NCBI GenBank assembly: GCA_034509755.1
Contig: CM067555.1
Coordinates: forward strand, 19,976,142-20,040,141
Source of the DNA: Anisodus tanguticus
Lineage: Eukaryota; Streptophyta; Magnoliopsida; Solanales; Solanaceae
DNA: 64,000 nucleotides
Direction: 5' to 3'
Under the pieces are notes generated by a model that ran no database searches, was not told the origin of the DNA, and was given only the letters and a program-made list of their open reading frames with translations. Within the stretch, counting starts at the first letter, position 1; every line of letters starts with the position of its first letter. Shown piece by piece: positions 22,212 to 34,689 of the stretch. The translations under genes were made by a program, and so were the position numbers.

Positions 22212-24033
22212 GTACCTATTTATGTAATAATCAACATTATGCTTATATATGTATCTATCGCCACTGCATGTCGGAGTGTTAGGGTTAGGGTTTCAGATCA
22301 TTTCTATCGGATCATCAATGTTTCATTTATATAAACGATGTGCGTTGAATTGAAAATGTTAACATAATGTTTCGTTTCTGAGAAATTGATGCAGAATTGT
22401 ATGAGCATTGGTTGCAAATTAGAGTTCAATTTTAGCTCGACTATAAAGGACATTGGAGAAACTTAATTAATATTAGCTAAGTGAATGAGTGTAATATCGT
22501 TGTTGCACACATATTGCTTATTTAGTAGAGATAATGGTCAAAAGCACCCCTGAACTATCCGAACACCGGATAGTTGAGGTGTTTTTTAATACATAAATGG
22601 GTGATAGTTCAGTTAGGAAAAGAGAATATTTGATAGTTGGGGTGTGAAACTCGTGAAAAAGTGAATAGTTCAATTGTATTTTTGACCATTAACTCTATTG
22701 AGTACTTTGAGAAGCTCATGCAGAGAGTTAAAGTGATTCAAAATAGTTTTATCATGCTTTGTGAATTTCTGTGACATAGGAGAATCAATGCACAACGTTT
22801 TTGCTGCTATTAGGAACTAGGAGGAATCAAATTGCTAGGAATGAACTTACAGTGAAGAGGCCGTATTGGTCAATTGCATTCTGCTTGGTGTTCAATTCTA
22901 GTTTCTGATATTCTTTTGTCTATTTTGTGGAACACTTAAATTATAGAATACCTGGTTCAACACGCTTGTGCATATTATTAGAGATACTGATACTAAGTTT
23001 TCTTGTCAGTATTTACCAATGACTACTTTGTTGTTTGTAATGTGAAGCTAAATAAACGATTGTCATGCAACATCACAAAAGACAAACATTGGGATGGTCT
23101 AGCGTGGAGCAACTTAGTTCATTATCCCCTTCTCCACATACTTGCTTGACTACGAAATTCTAATCAAATTGTTCTCAGGAAGTATCATCAGATCAGATCA
23201 TCTGTAAACTTAGAACTCCTAGTCTTTTGTTTTTATAAAGTAACTTAAAACACCTATTGTCAAATCATAATGTTCATAGTTTCTATATAAAGTTCATAGT
23301 TCATTTCTCTTAAATAAGCTTAGGTTGGTCATGGCAATCCTTCAATGGAACTAGAACTAATATCTTTTAGGGAGAAGGGCTTGAATTTTAAGCACTATGT
23401 TAAGACCTTCCGAGCTAATACCAAATTCTTGGAATTCAAATCTCCTGCAGCTGATGAACAGAGTACCATTTTAGGGAGAAAGAGATTGATTGGGAAAATC
23501 AAACCTGGAGGGTAGATACTTGATAAGCTAGTATAACAGTTTAAAACTTGTCTTAAATAGATATTGACCCTGTCATTGTATAGTTGATACCTGATAAGCT
23601 AATTGTACAGTTTACAGTCTGTCTCAAAACTTGGAAAGGTAGATCGATAAACTAGTTCTATGGTTTACAAGTTGTCTCAAGCTTAGAGATGTGGATACTT
23701 GATAAGCTAGTAGTATTGAGACTGTTTTTCAGATTTATTGTTGATTCAACACATTTCTGAATTAAGTTCTTGCTTCCTTAAACTTTCTATATTGTTCAAG
23801 TCAATTTCTTAAGTTTTGCTAAATGTTCTCTCTTATATCCTTAATCTTAGATAGAACTTGAATAAGAAAACAAATGTTAAAGGGATGTTATTTACATCGG
23901 GAAAAAAATGGAATGTCATTCACAATTGATTAACCTTGCATTTCCCCTTTAGTAACTAGCTTAGAGTTTCAATAAGAATCCTTTCCTTGGTAAAATCTCA
24001 AAATGCACAATATTTTCGTTGTAATCTTTGCAG
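22212..24033 (+). other. 5'UTR intron of the TDBD gene
   Basis: The donor is cgatcg|gtaccta at 22211/22212. The acceptor is tctttgcag at 24025-24033, with a second possible one at 24042. The 1.8 kb between holds no coding frame and includes a MITE at 22532-22691. The leader exon before it would run from about 22100 to 22211. This structure is inferred from splice signals only. Confidence 0.5.
22532..22691. mobile_element. 160-bp MITE in 5'UTR intron
   Basis: The ends form an inverted repeat of about 29 bases: TAATGGTCAAAAGCACCCC on the left, and TTTTTGACCATTA at the right end (inverse TAATGGTCAAAAATACAA), both followed inward by GAACTAT(C/T)C-like words. The superfamily cannot be fixed; a 2-3 bp duplication (TA or TAA) is possible. 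Confidence 0.65.
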
Positions 24034-24071
24034 ATCTTGCAGTTCTGAGTGGCTAAGTGAGTCCATATGAA

Positions 24072-26006
24072 ATGGCTTATGATAACTCCTCCACGCTTGA
24101 GCCCAAACGTTCCCATCAATGGTTCATGGACGGTGTCGAGCCTGAACTGCTTCCCAACAAGAAGCAAGCCATTGAAGTACCTAATCATAGTTCCTTCTCT
24201 GGACTTTTAAGTTCAAATATTGCTCCCTGGATGAGCACTCCTGGTTTCCACTCAGTTCATGGCCAATATGCAGAAAGGCACTTTGACAATGAAAGTGCAA
24301 GATCGCTCAGCTTTGATGACAGCAGTGTTCCATCCGTTGGCATAGGCAACATGAATATGGCTAGAAAGGTGATGGAAGATTCATTTGGAAGTGATTCTTC
24401 ATTTGGTTTATCCATATCCCATACACTGGAGGATCCTAGATCAGGTCTTAACTTTAGTGGTATTAGAAAGGTCAAAGTCAGCCAGGTGAAGGAGGTTGAG
24501 AATTTCATGCCTGTGTCAATGGGTGATACCTATACCAGAGGGATCAGCAATGCAATGTCAAGCAATGCAATGCCAACAGATCATGCTTTTAGCAAGGCTG
24601 AGGATAATTGCATAGCTATGGGACTCTCTTTCGACGGAGGTGATGATCATATGATGTCATTAGGTGACACATTTAATAGGGAGGATAACAACTTCATATC
24701 TATGGGTCAACCTTTTAGTGAAGTAGATAGCAATGAAATATCAGCCGGTCATAGCTTCAAGGAGAGCAACTCACTGTCAATGAGTCACCCTTTTTGTAAA
24801 GATGAAAGCAATATTACTATGCTGAATCAAAGTTTTGGCAGAGAGGATGATAGCACTATATCAGTGAGTCACTCATTCAATGACAACAATGCTGCCATAT
24901 CAATGGGTCAGCAATTCAGTAATGATGATAGTAATATTACATCGATTAGCCAAACTCTTAATAAGATCGGTGACAACAATCCACCTATGAGCCACTGCTA
25001 CAGAAAAGTCAATGACAGTACAATATCAGTGAGTCAGACCTATAGCAAAGTTGAAAACAATAATTTGTCAATGAGCCAATCTTTTGTCAGGGGAGAAAGC
25101 AATATCATATCTTTTGGTGGATTCAATGATGATGACGATATAAATTCTTCTGGAAGGCTGATTTGCAGTTATGAGTTATTAATGAGTCAGTCTTCAAGCC
25201 AACAATCGGATATTGTGACTGGAAAGCGACTGGTTGAGTCAAATGCTGATACAGTTACAAATGCTGCTCATATGACTGGCAGTAAGGAAGTTATTACTAA
25301 AAAGGAGGAGCAGAAAGCAACTAAAAAGCCTCCTTCGAACAGTTTCCCTTCAAATGTGAGAAGCTTGCTCTCAACTGGTATGTTAGATGGAGTACCTGTC
25401 AAATATATAGCTTGGTCCAGAGAGGTAAACTTTACATTTTATGAGTTTTATCCTTGCAACTGTGATGTTCACTAGTTGACACTATTCTTCCTTTGCATGG
25501 TAGAAGGAGCTCCGTGGTATTATAAAAGGCTCTGGTTACCTCTGTGGCTGTCAGTCATGTAACTTTTCCAAGGTGCATTTGATGCCAATTTTTGTTATTG
25601 CAGGACCAGGTTGTTGTATAATTTACTGATCAGATGTGGTGTAACTTCTACATGTAGGCGATTAATGCTTATGAGTTTGAGCGCCATGCTGGTTGTAAGA
25701 CAAAACACCCTAATAATCATATATACTTTGAGAATGGGAAGACAATCTATGGGATTGTTCAGGAGCTCAGGAACACACCTCAGGATTTATTATTTGAAGT
25801 TATTCAGACAATTACTGGATCGTCCATTAACCAAAAATCATTTCGCATCTGGAAAGGTGTCTTTATTAACTGAGCTGTTAATATTCTAGAATGTGTTTTT
25901 TTTTCTCATGTTGGCATCTTTTCTTCTGTCTTCAGAATCTTTTCTAGCTGCGACACGTGAACTTCAGCGTATATATGGGAAGGATGAGGTCAGACGACCC
26001 TCATAA
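24072..26006 (+). CDS. Tify-binding-domain (TDBD) protein, 563 aa
   Basis: The four coding exons are 24072-25424, 25504-25572, 25658-25856 and 25936-26006. All junctions are GT-AG and the joined frame is open (1692 bases). The first ATG in frame is 24072; an upstream GTG is not a likely start. Residues about 175-380 are a Ser/Met/Asn-rich, low-complexity region of recurring blocks such as ISMGQPFS and SMSQSF, probably disordered. From about 428 the conserved domain begins (NVRSLLSTGMLDGVPVKY). It continues with KGSGYLCGCQSCN (Cys 465, 467, 470), EFERHAGCKTKHPNNHIYFENGKTI and a C-terminal LAATRELQRIYG. This is the TDBD found in IDM1-like PHD/acetyltransferase proteins. Here no PHD or acetyltransferase domain follows, so it resembles the shorter plant-specific TDBD proteins of unknown function. 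A nuclear role is likely by family. Confidence 0.85.
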
Positions 26007-27523
26007 AGAGGAATCCATATGCAAGGTATGATGCAAAAATGTACTCTTTAATACTTTGCGGCACTATAAATCATGGTTGATACAGAACGGGCTTCTAGGG
26101 ACTCCATTGGCAGAAACTACAGCAAGAATTCATGATACTAATCATGCACGTGTATTTTCATAATTATAACTCCTGAAACATATATGTATAAATATGCTTA
26201 ATCTCATGCACATATTCATGATAAGCTTCAATCTTCAAATTGCAATGTTTTGTTTCAAGGGACTGCCAATAGTATGCCTTTGAATGCTTGATATGGTTTT
26301 GATTTTTGAATAATTCCTCATTTCAACTTGCTCAACTCATAATTTGATGATATACGTGCTTGTTCCGATAACAAACTGTGATGTCTAGAAGGGATAAGAT
26401 GGCTTTCTCTTGTTAAACATGCGGGATATTAATTTTAGGTTCATGGCTCTCTAGTAACTTTATTTGATGATATATGTGCTCGTTCCGATAACAAACTGTG
26501 ATGTCTGGAAGGGATAAGATGGCTTTCTCTTGTTAAACATGCTGGATATTAGTTGTAGGTTCATGGCTCTCTAGTAACCTGATGAAGGTCGAAAACTGGT
26601 CAACAATTGGTGAGGAGCCTAAATAGAGCAAGTTTCAGACTATTATCTTACATCTCTGTTGTAGTAATTTGAGTTGCCCCACATTCACATTCCCCTCCCC
26701 CTCCTTCCTGCTTATCAAAAGAATCTGTAGCGAGTCCTTGCGCAGATGGTTAACATAGAATGAACCAAGGACAAGAATGCTTTTACCTTCTTTTTCCAAT
26801 GAGAAAGAATATGGAAGAAAACCACAAAGTTTCTCATACTATAGTACAAGCGATTGTGCTATTGATTGTATGCTTCTACTATGCACTAATGTGTTCCTCT
26901 AAAGGCCTTTAGGTCCCTTTGTTTAGTTCCATTTTTCCCTTTCTTTTGGGGGAAGATATATATGGCCATCATTGATAGGTAAGTGATCGGCGATCGAGTA
27001 GTATTTGTAATGTAGCACAATGTCAGTTAATCCATATGGGTCCGACCCATACAACATAATGCTAAGACTGACTGGTCCAAACTTTTTAGGCAGTGATCTT
27101 TACCACAGGAAATATATTCAGATAGAACTTAAGTATTGTAGATCTGAAGTTCAAGAACCAACTTATCTACAGGTCTGGGCATGATTATTGCTGTTACTAT
27201 AATTTATACATGGTTAATATCTATTCGACCATCCAAAAGAAAAAGCCTATTGGCTTAACATAGTTTAGTCATTCTATAGTTTAGAAAGAAGTTTCCAAAA
27301 ATGGTGGTTGGACACATGCTGTGTGAAATTTGGTTGAAACTTGAGATTCTTTTTCCTTGCCTTAGACCAGAAAGAAACTCCTCTTTATACATAAACCATC
27401 TTTAACTAATAATTACTAATTCAAGATGCAGCTGAAGAGGAGCCCATTTCTTAGATGAAGAGGCTGCTCTATAGCCACACCTCCTTTTGGAATTTGGAAG
27501 ATAAAGCCTCGAATAGAAAATCA
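26007..27523. other. Region between convergent TDBD and WAT1 genes
   Basis: It holds the 3'UTRs of both genes and a 120-bp tandem duplication at 26342-26580. No further gene is visible. Confidence 0.5.
26342..26580. repeat. 120-bp tandem duplication
   Basis: Two adjacent copies start at 26342 (tttgatgatatacgtg) and 26462 (tttgatgatatatgtg), offset by exactly 120 bases. They differ at only a few positions and end at ctctctagtaac. The copies lie in the 3' flank of the TDBD gene. Confidence 0.9.
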
Positions 27524-29546
27524 TTATATGCTTTCATTTTTGGTTGCAGTTCCTCTCGATGGATTGATGTGGATAACTGCCTGACTTGAGTTTCCCTTCT
27601 CAATTTTTGTTTCATGTGTCATTTCCTGTGTTGGTATTGCTTGTTCATCAATTGATGGAGATTTGCGATCCTTGCTTTTACCCCACAGGACAATGTAAAG
27701 CCCGACAACAATCACAACAGCACCAAGTACCCTGCAAAAAGTTTTACAGTAGTTTAGTGTTGGTCATAACTTTTAAGAGCTTTAGGGGTTATAGGAATTA
27801 CCTTCCCAGGTTCAGTTGTTCACGTAGAATGATTATACTCATTATAGCTACAATAACCATGCTTAATGGATTGAAAGCTGTGACGAAAACAGGGCCCCTG
27901 TCCTTCATTATGACTCCTTGGATGTAATAAGCAAGCCCTGAACAGAATATTCCCTGGATTGTGACATGGAAAGTGAGGATATTTTAATAGGCTTAACTTT
28001 ATGAGTGATTGGGAAAATGCTTATAGATTTTTTTTTCTCACTTCTCTCATGTCAGTGGTAAGTTGCTTGCTACACAGTGGTTAGGGAATATTGATCTTTA
28101 AATTAATTAATGTCTAAAATTTGACGAAGCAGCTTCCAGATAACATGTTCTGTCACATATAGTAGTACAGAACTGGACAATTTGGTGCATACGTTGGATA
28201 AACATCTAAAAAAATGGATACTTCTAAAAATTGTGTATGCTCATGTTCTAAGAAGATTTAACTACATCATGTTTTGTGCATAAGCTTCACTTACACTGTA
28301 TACAGCTGCAAGAAACTTGGAGTCCCAGTTAATGGCCCACACTGCAGTATTTCCTCTCTCCATTACCATTGCTACTATAGCTCCCTCAGTTGTTCCCAAC
28401 AAGCATATCCAAGCAGTGAGCGAGAGCTCAGCGGGATAAGTCCGCAGTGTGATTGCCTGGGCAGAGAGTACTAGAGTCAAATATAGTACTAGAGTCGGAT
28501 ATAATGCTTACTTGCTAATTATTACTTATTTCTAACTAAGTTATATCTTTACCTGCAAAATCATGAATGCAGCCCAACTGAAGCACCCAATTGTTATCAT
28601 GATGGAACCTTTAATAGCATGGCTTAGATCTAACCCACCACTTTGAGATTCATGACTGGCAATTCCTTTTGCCCAAAATAGTTCAACTATTGGGCCTCGT
28701 ACCAGCGTCATGATCATGGCTCCTGCAACTGTGGCAAGAGTCCCGATTATTTTTGCTTGGCTACGGATGCTTGTAAGCTTCACCTTCTCAAGCCTAGAAT
28801 AAACAAAATATGTGCAAAAAGAATAACATCATATTTTGGGAATTATTTTTTTTGACAAAATCCATGTTGGGGTTTTCTTGTTAATTCATCTTTGCTGGAG
28901 ATCATGTGTGTAATTATATACGTGGAATGAGACAGCATATAATTTTACCTGAATATCCAGGCCATTATAAAAGTAATGGCAGGAAGAATGTTGCACATTG
29001 CAGCTGCAAAGGTTGCCGTTGTATATTTCAGGCCAATGGAGTAGAGATTCTGGTCGATGACAGGCCTGTTGGTCGAGAGAAGCATGTTTATGTTAGATAC
29101 TGATTGCATGGATTAAAAATGAATTTGAGTGTTTAAAGACTTACTCCAGTATGCTAAGAAGTACCAACTTAGCAAATATTGAGAGAGTCATCTTTGGTCT
29201 TACTTTCCTGTTAAGAGATACAGCGTGTCATCACTCTCTATGGGGAATAAGAAGAAACACTTTTTGTATTTGTCTTTCTTCTACTGGGAAATAGACTAGA
29301 ATTGAAGTTGCAAACACGTTAACTGAACATTGGGAGGGAAGGAGAGACATACTTATCTAGAATTATTGCAAAAGGAGCAATAACCAGAGTGGCAACTGCG
29401 TGGCGGTACACAACAAATACATAGTTGCTCATTCCTTCATTCAAGGCCATTTTGGTGAGGATATCCATGCCTGCTAGCCCAAATTGGAGAAAAATGACAG
29501 CAAGAAAGGGTTTTGCTCTGTTGTATAGTTCACGTACTGCCTCCAT
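27524..29546 (-). CDS. WAT1-related EamA-type transporter, 378 aa
   Basis: The seven minus-strand exons are 29353-29546, 29145-29207, 28949-29065, 28553-28793, 28295-28456, 27802-27953 and 27524-27731. All are GT-AG, and the total of 1137 bases is in frame. The start MEAVRELYNRAKPFLAV leads into ten predicted membrane segments in two EamA repeats. Family landmarks are VYRHAVATLVIAPFA in the first repeat, YTTATFAAAMCNILPAITF, then GVIMKDRGPVFVTAFNPLSM and the end of the second repeat (VLGAVVIVVGLYIVLWGK). The last 45 residues form a polar cytosolic tail. Length and exon number fit the nodulin MtN21/WAT1 family of plasma-membrane or tonoplast exporters of auxin, amino acids or other small molecules. 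The substrate cannot be told from sequence. Confidence 0.92.
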
Positions 29547-29632
29547 TGTTTACTTGCAACAAAGCTCAACCTCTTTGAGAGAACTAATATTGTAAAGCCA
29601 CAACTGCAGCATCAATAACTGCTGATTTTCTG

Positions 29633-29640
29633 TATATATA
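29633..29640 (-). promoter_or_regulatory. TATA box of WAT1-related gene
   Basis: The minus strand reads CTATATATACAG 87-95 bases before the ATG at 29546. This is a consensus TATA box and implies a 5'UTR of roughly 60 bases. Confidence 0.6.
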
Positions 29641-29641
29641 G

Positions 29642-31060
29642 ACAAATTCTCTCACACAATTTTCGTTCTCTATGCCCATTACCTGATCAGCAGATGGGGA
29701 CAAAATCTGTTGGATTTCATTTGTGTACATAATTTGTTTAATTAATTACTCGGTAAGCCTTCCACTTTTTAAATGAAGTGGCTTAGTCACCTGGACCTAC
29801 TCATCACTTGCTTCTAGGGAAAGTAACTGGGACTCAGTACCCTTTTATTTTGTTGCTACTTTCTGTTAGTTGTCTGCTTTCTATGAGCTCAAATGTTCTT
29901 GAATTGGTTTAATACGTTCTCATATATCTTAATATTTTGAATATTCAAAAAATGTATCTTTATTCTTTGAGATTATACTTGTTCCCCGTGTATGCTCATA
30001 CTCATGGATATTAGTTCCTTTGCAGGAACTTCTATGGTTATGTACAACAGATTGACAACCAAGGTGTGTTGGTTGCCTGCTCAAAGAAACTATGTTTCTC
30101 CTTTTGCTATGGTCCTCATAGTTGATGACTTTGTTATTGCCTTGAGCCGTGGTAATAATTCTTGTCAAATAGTTATGGCTGTAAATTATATCTTTCCTTT
30201 GGTTCTAAATTTTTGTTTACAGATGTATGTAAATTAGAAGTCCACAAGTTTTTGCATGCCGGTTAATTCAATGAGAATCTATGTATTAGAAATTTCCCCA
30301 ACTGAGTTGTGTGAGTTGGTATCATAGTTTTATGCCTATACCATATTGGCAATGCAGTGAAGGTATCCTACACTTTTATTTCTCTGTTGATTTGTCCTTT
30401 AGCCCCCATTGGTTGTACACCAAACTTGCCGCTTCTGAACTGAATATTCTTGTGGATTTCTAGTATTATAACATTTGATACCTAGCTGTGGGCAAAACTT
30501 TGTTCCGAGGGCTTAGGTTAGGCACATGAATATTATGAGGTACATCATTTTAAAAGTTACAAACGGTTCCATTAAATGTTCACAGGCCATTAGTCTTTTT
30601 ATATTAGTGTCATGATTGATCTGACCATAGTGATTTCTTTATGGTTAGACCAATCACATTGCCTATATCTTTTGCATAAAAAAATCTTCTGCATCAAAAA
30701 TCATAGGGGTTTAATTACGTGCCAAATTGCCAACCTTTTCGATGTTGCATGTTGTGTTACCACCTTTTCCATATTACGTTTTTATTTTATGTATAAAATG
30801 ATTAGAAGGGATCAAAAGATTGTATAGGGGTATCTAGTATAGAATCTTCTTTATGAAAGAAATATGCATATACGCCATAGTGCTCTCTTACGTCCCACTT
30901 GAAATATCCAAGTTCCTAACATCGAATGTGATATGTTCACTCAGGATTAACCAATTGAATCTGTTTCTGACATTATTGTCAACTTTATATTTGATTGGCA
31001 TGGATTGTAGCACCAGAAGGTGATCTATTGGCTAATCAAGTCCTTTGGAAGTATATATAG
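29642..31060. other. Intergenic DNA, nothing recognised
   Basis: AT-rich sequence upstream of the WAT1-related gene. Short open frames have no family features. No RNA gene or element ends were found. Confidence 0.4.
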
Positions 31061-31565
31061 TAATAGCCCGTTTGGGTTAATTGTAAATAATTAATCAATT
31101 TTAAGTACTGAAAAACTATTTAAAGTGCTGAAACTGACTTTATAAATAAGCATTTATGTGTTTGAATAAAAGTGTTAGAAATTGAAAATAAGTAGGTGTT
31201 GTGTTTGGTAAAAAGGTGTTGATAAATTGTTATTTTGTTATAAGATTAAAATGCTCTCAACATTTTTGTCAAAATTTATGATCTTTGTAAAGAAAAGAAG
31301 GAACAAAATATCGGGTGAAGATGAATTTAGTGTTGGAAAGGGTTTTTTGAGAATTTTAAAAATATTAAGGATAAAATAATAAAAAATTGATCAAATCAAA
31401 AGTGTTTATAAGCTGAAAAGTCATAAGTTGGGAATGTAAAACTTATAGCTTTGAGCTAATTTTGGATTATAAGCACTTTGGTTATTTACCGAATAGCCAA
31501 CAAGTGTTTATAAGTCAACTTGATGAGTCTATAAATTTAGCTAAATAACCTGTAAGTACTATTAT
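31060..31565. mobile_element. Possible hAT-like MITE remnant
   Basis: It begins tagcccgtttgggttaat and ends with accgaatagccaacaagt-type text. Words such as cataagttggg and ataagcacttt are typical of the GGCCCGTTTGG MITE group. The ends are decayed and no duplication was identified. Confidence 0.3.
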
Positions 31566-31799
31566 TACTGAAAAGGTGGTCAAACTTGAAAGAAAGTAGT
31601 AACTAAAAGAAGGGTTCTTTTGGGAGTCTCCAATCTCCACATACATAAAGATTGAATTATTGTAAAAATATGAGGTAGCTTTAAATTATATGTAAAGCAA
31701 ATTTTTAAAAGGACAAAGGAAGATGTGGCTTTCGGATAAAAGCTTAGGTCGTCTCAGTAAATAAAGTAGTAGAAAGAAGGAAAAAGAAACGAGGGAGTG

Positions 31800-32110
31800 G
31801 AAGCAACGTCTGACTGCAATTGTGCTGTTGTGTCTTCCATAAGAGATAGGGCTTCCATTTTTTTTTATATCCAGCTTCTCGGCTTACGCCAGACTATTTC
31901 TGGAGATAGTAATCCCGGTTCCTCAACATTACTTTCATTAAATCGCGGAATGTGCCTGAATGACCAGGGTTTGAGAATAGAGCAACTGATATGACCTACA
32001 AGGTCCTACCCCAGAAGAGAGCAAATTGCTCCCACCAAGGTTCGAACTCACGCTGCAAGCCTCCAACTGGATTTTAAGTTTCTCTCCTTTGTCATCCAGC
32101 TATGCCCCGG
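31800..32110 (-). mobile_element. Possible SINE-like sequence
   Basis: On the minus strand a tagctggatgacaaagg stretch, resembling an A box, is followed about 40 bases on by gagttcgaacctt, resembling a B box of a tRNA-type promoter. No tail or duplication was seen, so this is tentative. Confidence 0.3.
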
Positions 32111-32242
32111 TACCAATTAACATTTTATTACTTTATGATTTCACACGTCATTTCTAGCATTTCACTTCCTCGACGGTAGGTAAATATTTATCCACATTGA
32201 ATATTTATATTAGAAATCAATTTAATTATCATAGTTAAATAG

Positions 32243-32415
32243 AGAGTAACTGTAAAGTTATGTAAAAGTTATCTCTTGATCTATAGATCACAAGGTTCGA
32301 GTAGTGGAAGCAGCCATCAAACATCAGGTTAGGTTGTCTACATCACATTTCTTCGGGTGTGATCTTTCTCTGAATCCTGCTAACTCGGTACATTTTGTGT
32401 ATCGGGCTGCTATTT
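32243..32415 (+). mobile_element. tRNA-derived SINE (Solanaceae TS/SolS type)
   Basis: A degenerate A box (agtaactgtaaagtta) and a B box (aaggttcgagtagtgg) are followed by the family body (gaagcagcc, gtctacatcacat, cgggctgc) and a T-rich tail at 32411. No target duplication was recognised. Confidence 0.6.
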
Positions 32416-32830
32416 TATTTTATTTATATATATATTAAGTGATTTGATGAAGTGAGAATATATATTAATCAATCATGATTAAGTGAAAATTGTATATTTT
32501 CAAAGTTCAAACGCATGTTAGGCATTAATTGGTCTGATGTAAATATCTTGTAAGGAAAAGCTTTGCCCTTCCTCGACCAATACCTCAACAGTTTTTACTC
32601 TTCCTTTTTGTTTTCGTGAATTCTAGTGGTCCTCATAAATTCCATGTGTTGTACATTAAATCTCTTATTAATTTTGTTATATCTAAAATAATAATAAAGC
32701 TATTTCTCTTTAATAGTTTAAATCTTTTAGATGAAAAATTGATAGTGATTATTTAACAAATGCTAATTTGCACATACAATAAATCCAGTCTCTTTGTCCA
32801 CGGTGATTAGCTCATTGCGAAGGGTAGTCT

Positions 32831-33924
32831 TGTTGGATATTACAAAGGTTGCAGGAAACAGGAATTACAAGCAACTGCTAATGTAAGAATTGAAATTACA
32901 ATTAAACTAGAAATCTGAAAATTACAAAGATGAACAAGAAAAACTGAAAAACTGTTTTTGCCTTTGAGTCAAGTGTGGCACTCTGTCCTTAAGACAATAT
33001 TGCCCCGTATGTATCCTTTATACGTCCCGGACAATTCGTCTCCCAAGATAAAAAAAAGAATGGAACAATTGAGCAAAGGAGACTCAAAAGCTACCGTGAA
33101 GAATATTGAGTAACGAAATGATGCTTGGAAGTTGTAGGAAGAAAAGCGATTTTTCGCTTGTGTATTTTCGTGTATGTTTTGTGTGCCTCAACAATGGTGT
33201 AAGGGGTGTTTATATAGGTGAGGGAAGGTCGTTTAATCGCCTCCCATAACACCATTATTGGCCAAATAATGGCCATTATGGAGGTAGTAAAGCCACCAAA
33301 ATAAATGGTGAAAGACCAACGGATTTGGCCATTATAGGAGGAGTAATTCGGCCAAAATAAATGGCCGAATTGAGTTCTTGGCGTTTCTGTTCTGACCGTC
33401 GAAATTCTGATTTTCTGAAAACTTCAGGGACCAAATTGTACATTTGAAAGAATTCTGGTCTAAACTGTACTTCTGGCAAAGTTCTCTGGCCCAAAAAGAT
33501 AATATCCCGTGACCCGAGAACCCGGAACCGGACCGGACGGGTGGGCGGCGGCGACGCGCGTGTGGTCTTTCCTCGAACCGAAGCACATCTAGGTCCTCCC
33601 TCCTTTAAACACATGGGATACCCCTTGGGGTCCAAACCCCAAACCAATTTCGAGTCTTATATACACAACAATTCTTTCTTCCTCTACCGATGAGGGAGAA
33701 TTGAAACACAATGCCACACTTTCCATGCTTCAAACACCTCACTTCGTGGACCAATATCTCTTTCATTTCTCAATGAAATTTGACGATTCTTGGCCCTACG
33801 GTTATCTACGTACTTAGTAGATCATGCATGTGTGAAGAACCGGATTCTCCAACATACATAACACTAGTGTTTAAGCCATTAAAGTTGGTCGGTCGCAACT
33901 CCCGCCAAAGGCAAATTTCCAACA
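32831..33924 (-). mobile_element. Solo LTR with 5-bp TSD
   Basis: The sequence runs TGTTGG...CCAACA, and AGTCT flanks it exactly at 32826-32830 and 33925-33929. It is 1094 bp. Orientation is minus, judged from the related LTR at 43402-44700, which has a polypurine tract on its right side. No internal domain remains, so the element was removed by LTR-LTR recombination. Confidence 0.85.
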
Positions 33925-34187
33925 AGTCTTAGGTGAGGTTGCAAGTTTAATTTAAGCTCTACACTAAGTGAACTAAGTTCAATATTTAAATGAAGAAAAA
34001 TAAAGTGTGAGGTTTAATCCCCAAGTTTCGAAGGCTACATATTGCTCAAAGGATTGATTGCATACAAATTTATCAATCATAAAAAGGAACAAAAAAAATA
34101 ATCTCCGATAATAAAAAAATAAAAAAATCATCCAATCGCTTTTCGTGAATTTATAATTCACTCATTCTTTTTGGATCAGATTATAAT

Positions 34188-34307
34188 TGTTGATTCTCCC
34201 ACATTGGTTGTGGGATGGGGATTTGAACTTCTTATATGGATTTGGTCAATCCTCCCTTCATGAGCTAGCTTTTGAGGTTGATTTAGGTCCAAAATTCATT
34301 CTTTACA
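34188..34307 (+). mobile_element. TRIM-like LTR (120 bp) with primer-binding site
   Basis: TGTTGATTCTCCCACATTGG...TTCTTTACA is followed at once by TGGTATAAGAATC, a slightly mutated tRNA-Met-type primer-binding site. The 120-bp length and the absence of coding DNA fit a terminal-repeat retrotransposon in miniature. A second LTR was not found. A relative lies at 41574-41693 on the other strand. Confidence 0.6.
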
Positions 34308-34689
34308 TGGTATAAGAATCAGGTTCATCTCAATTCATTGTTTATCCGATGTTGGGTCCATCATTTATTATCCACACTCCAGATGTTCCTCAAAAATGTT
34401 GTTTCAAACTTAAAATTAAATTTGTTTTAACGGTTTAAACTTTTAAAAGGGTGCAACAAACGACTTAACAAGTTATGAGTACATGATATTTTTTCCCCAA
34501 AATAATTGGATCAACTCATATGAGCGATAAAAGAGTAACATCCTTTTTTCTTATTACACGTAGAAGCCTTTTCTTCCTTTTTACTTCGTGCGGCAAATTT
34601 GCACCACGTGAAGCAAAGAATAAATTGTGTAATTAGGGATAGACACCCTTTTGTTCCCTCAGCCAAAACGATGTTTTACAAGTTTACCA

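Noticed and set aside
24057..24071. GTG start for the TDBD protein
   Set aside because: GTG starts are not used in plant nuclear genes of this kind; the in-frame ATG at 24072 is the natural start.
29992..30237. 81-codon plus-strand frame upstream of WAT1 gene
   Set aside because: No homology motifs, no splice partners, AT-rich intergenic DNA.
31800..32110. Functional tRNA gene on minus
   Set aside because: Box-like motifs are present but no cloverleaf could be drawn; at best a SINE relic.
33276..33647. 123-codon frame and a similar one at 43946-44391
   Set aside because: Both lie inside LTRs, are GC-rich repeats (for example cggcggcg), and have no known domain.
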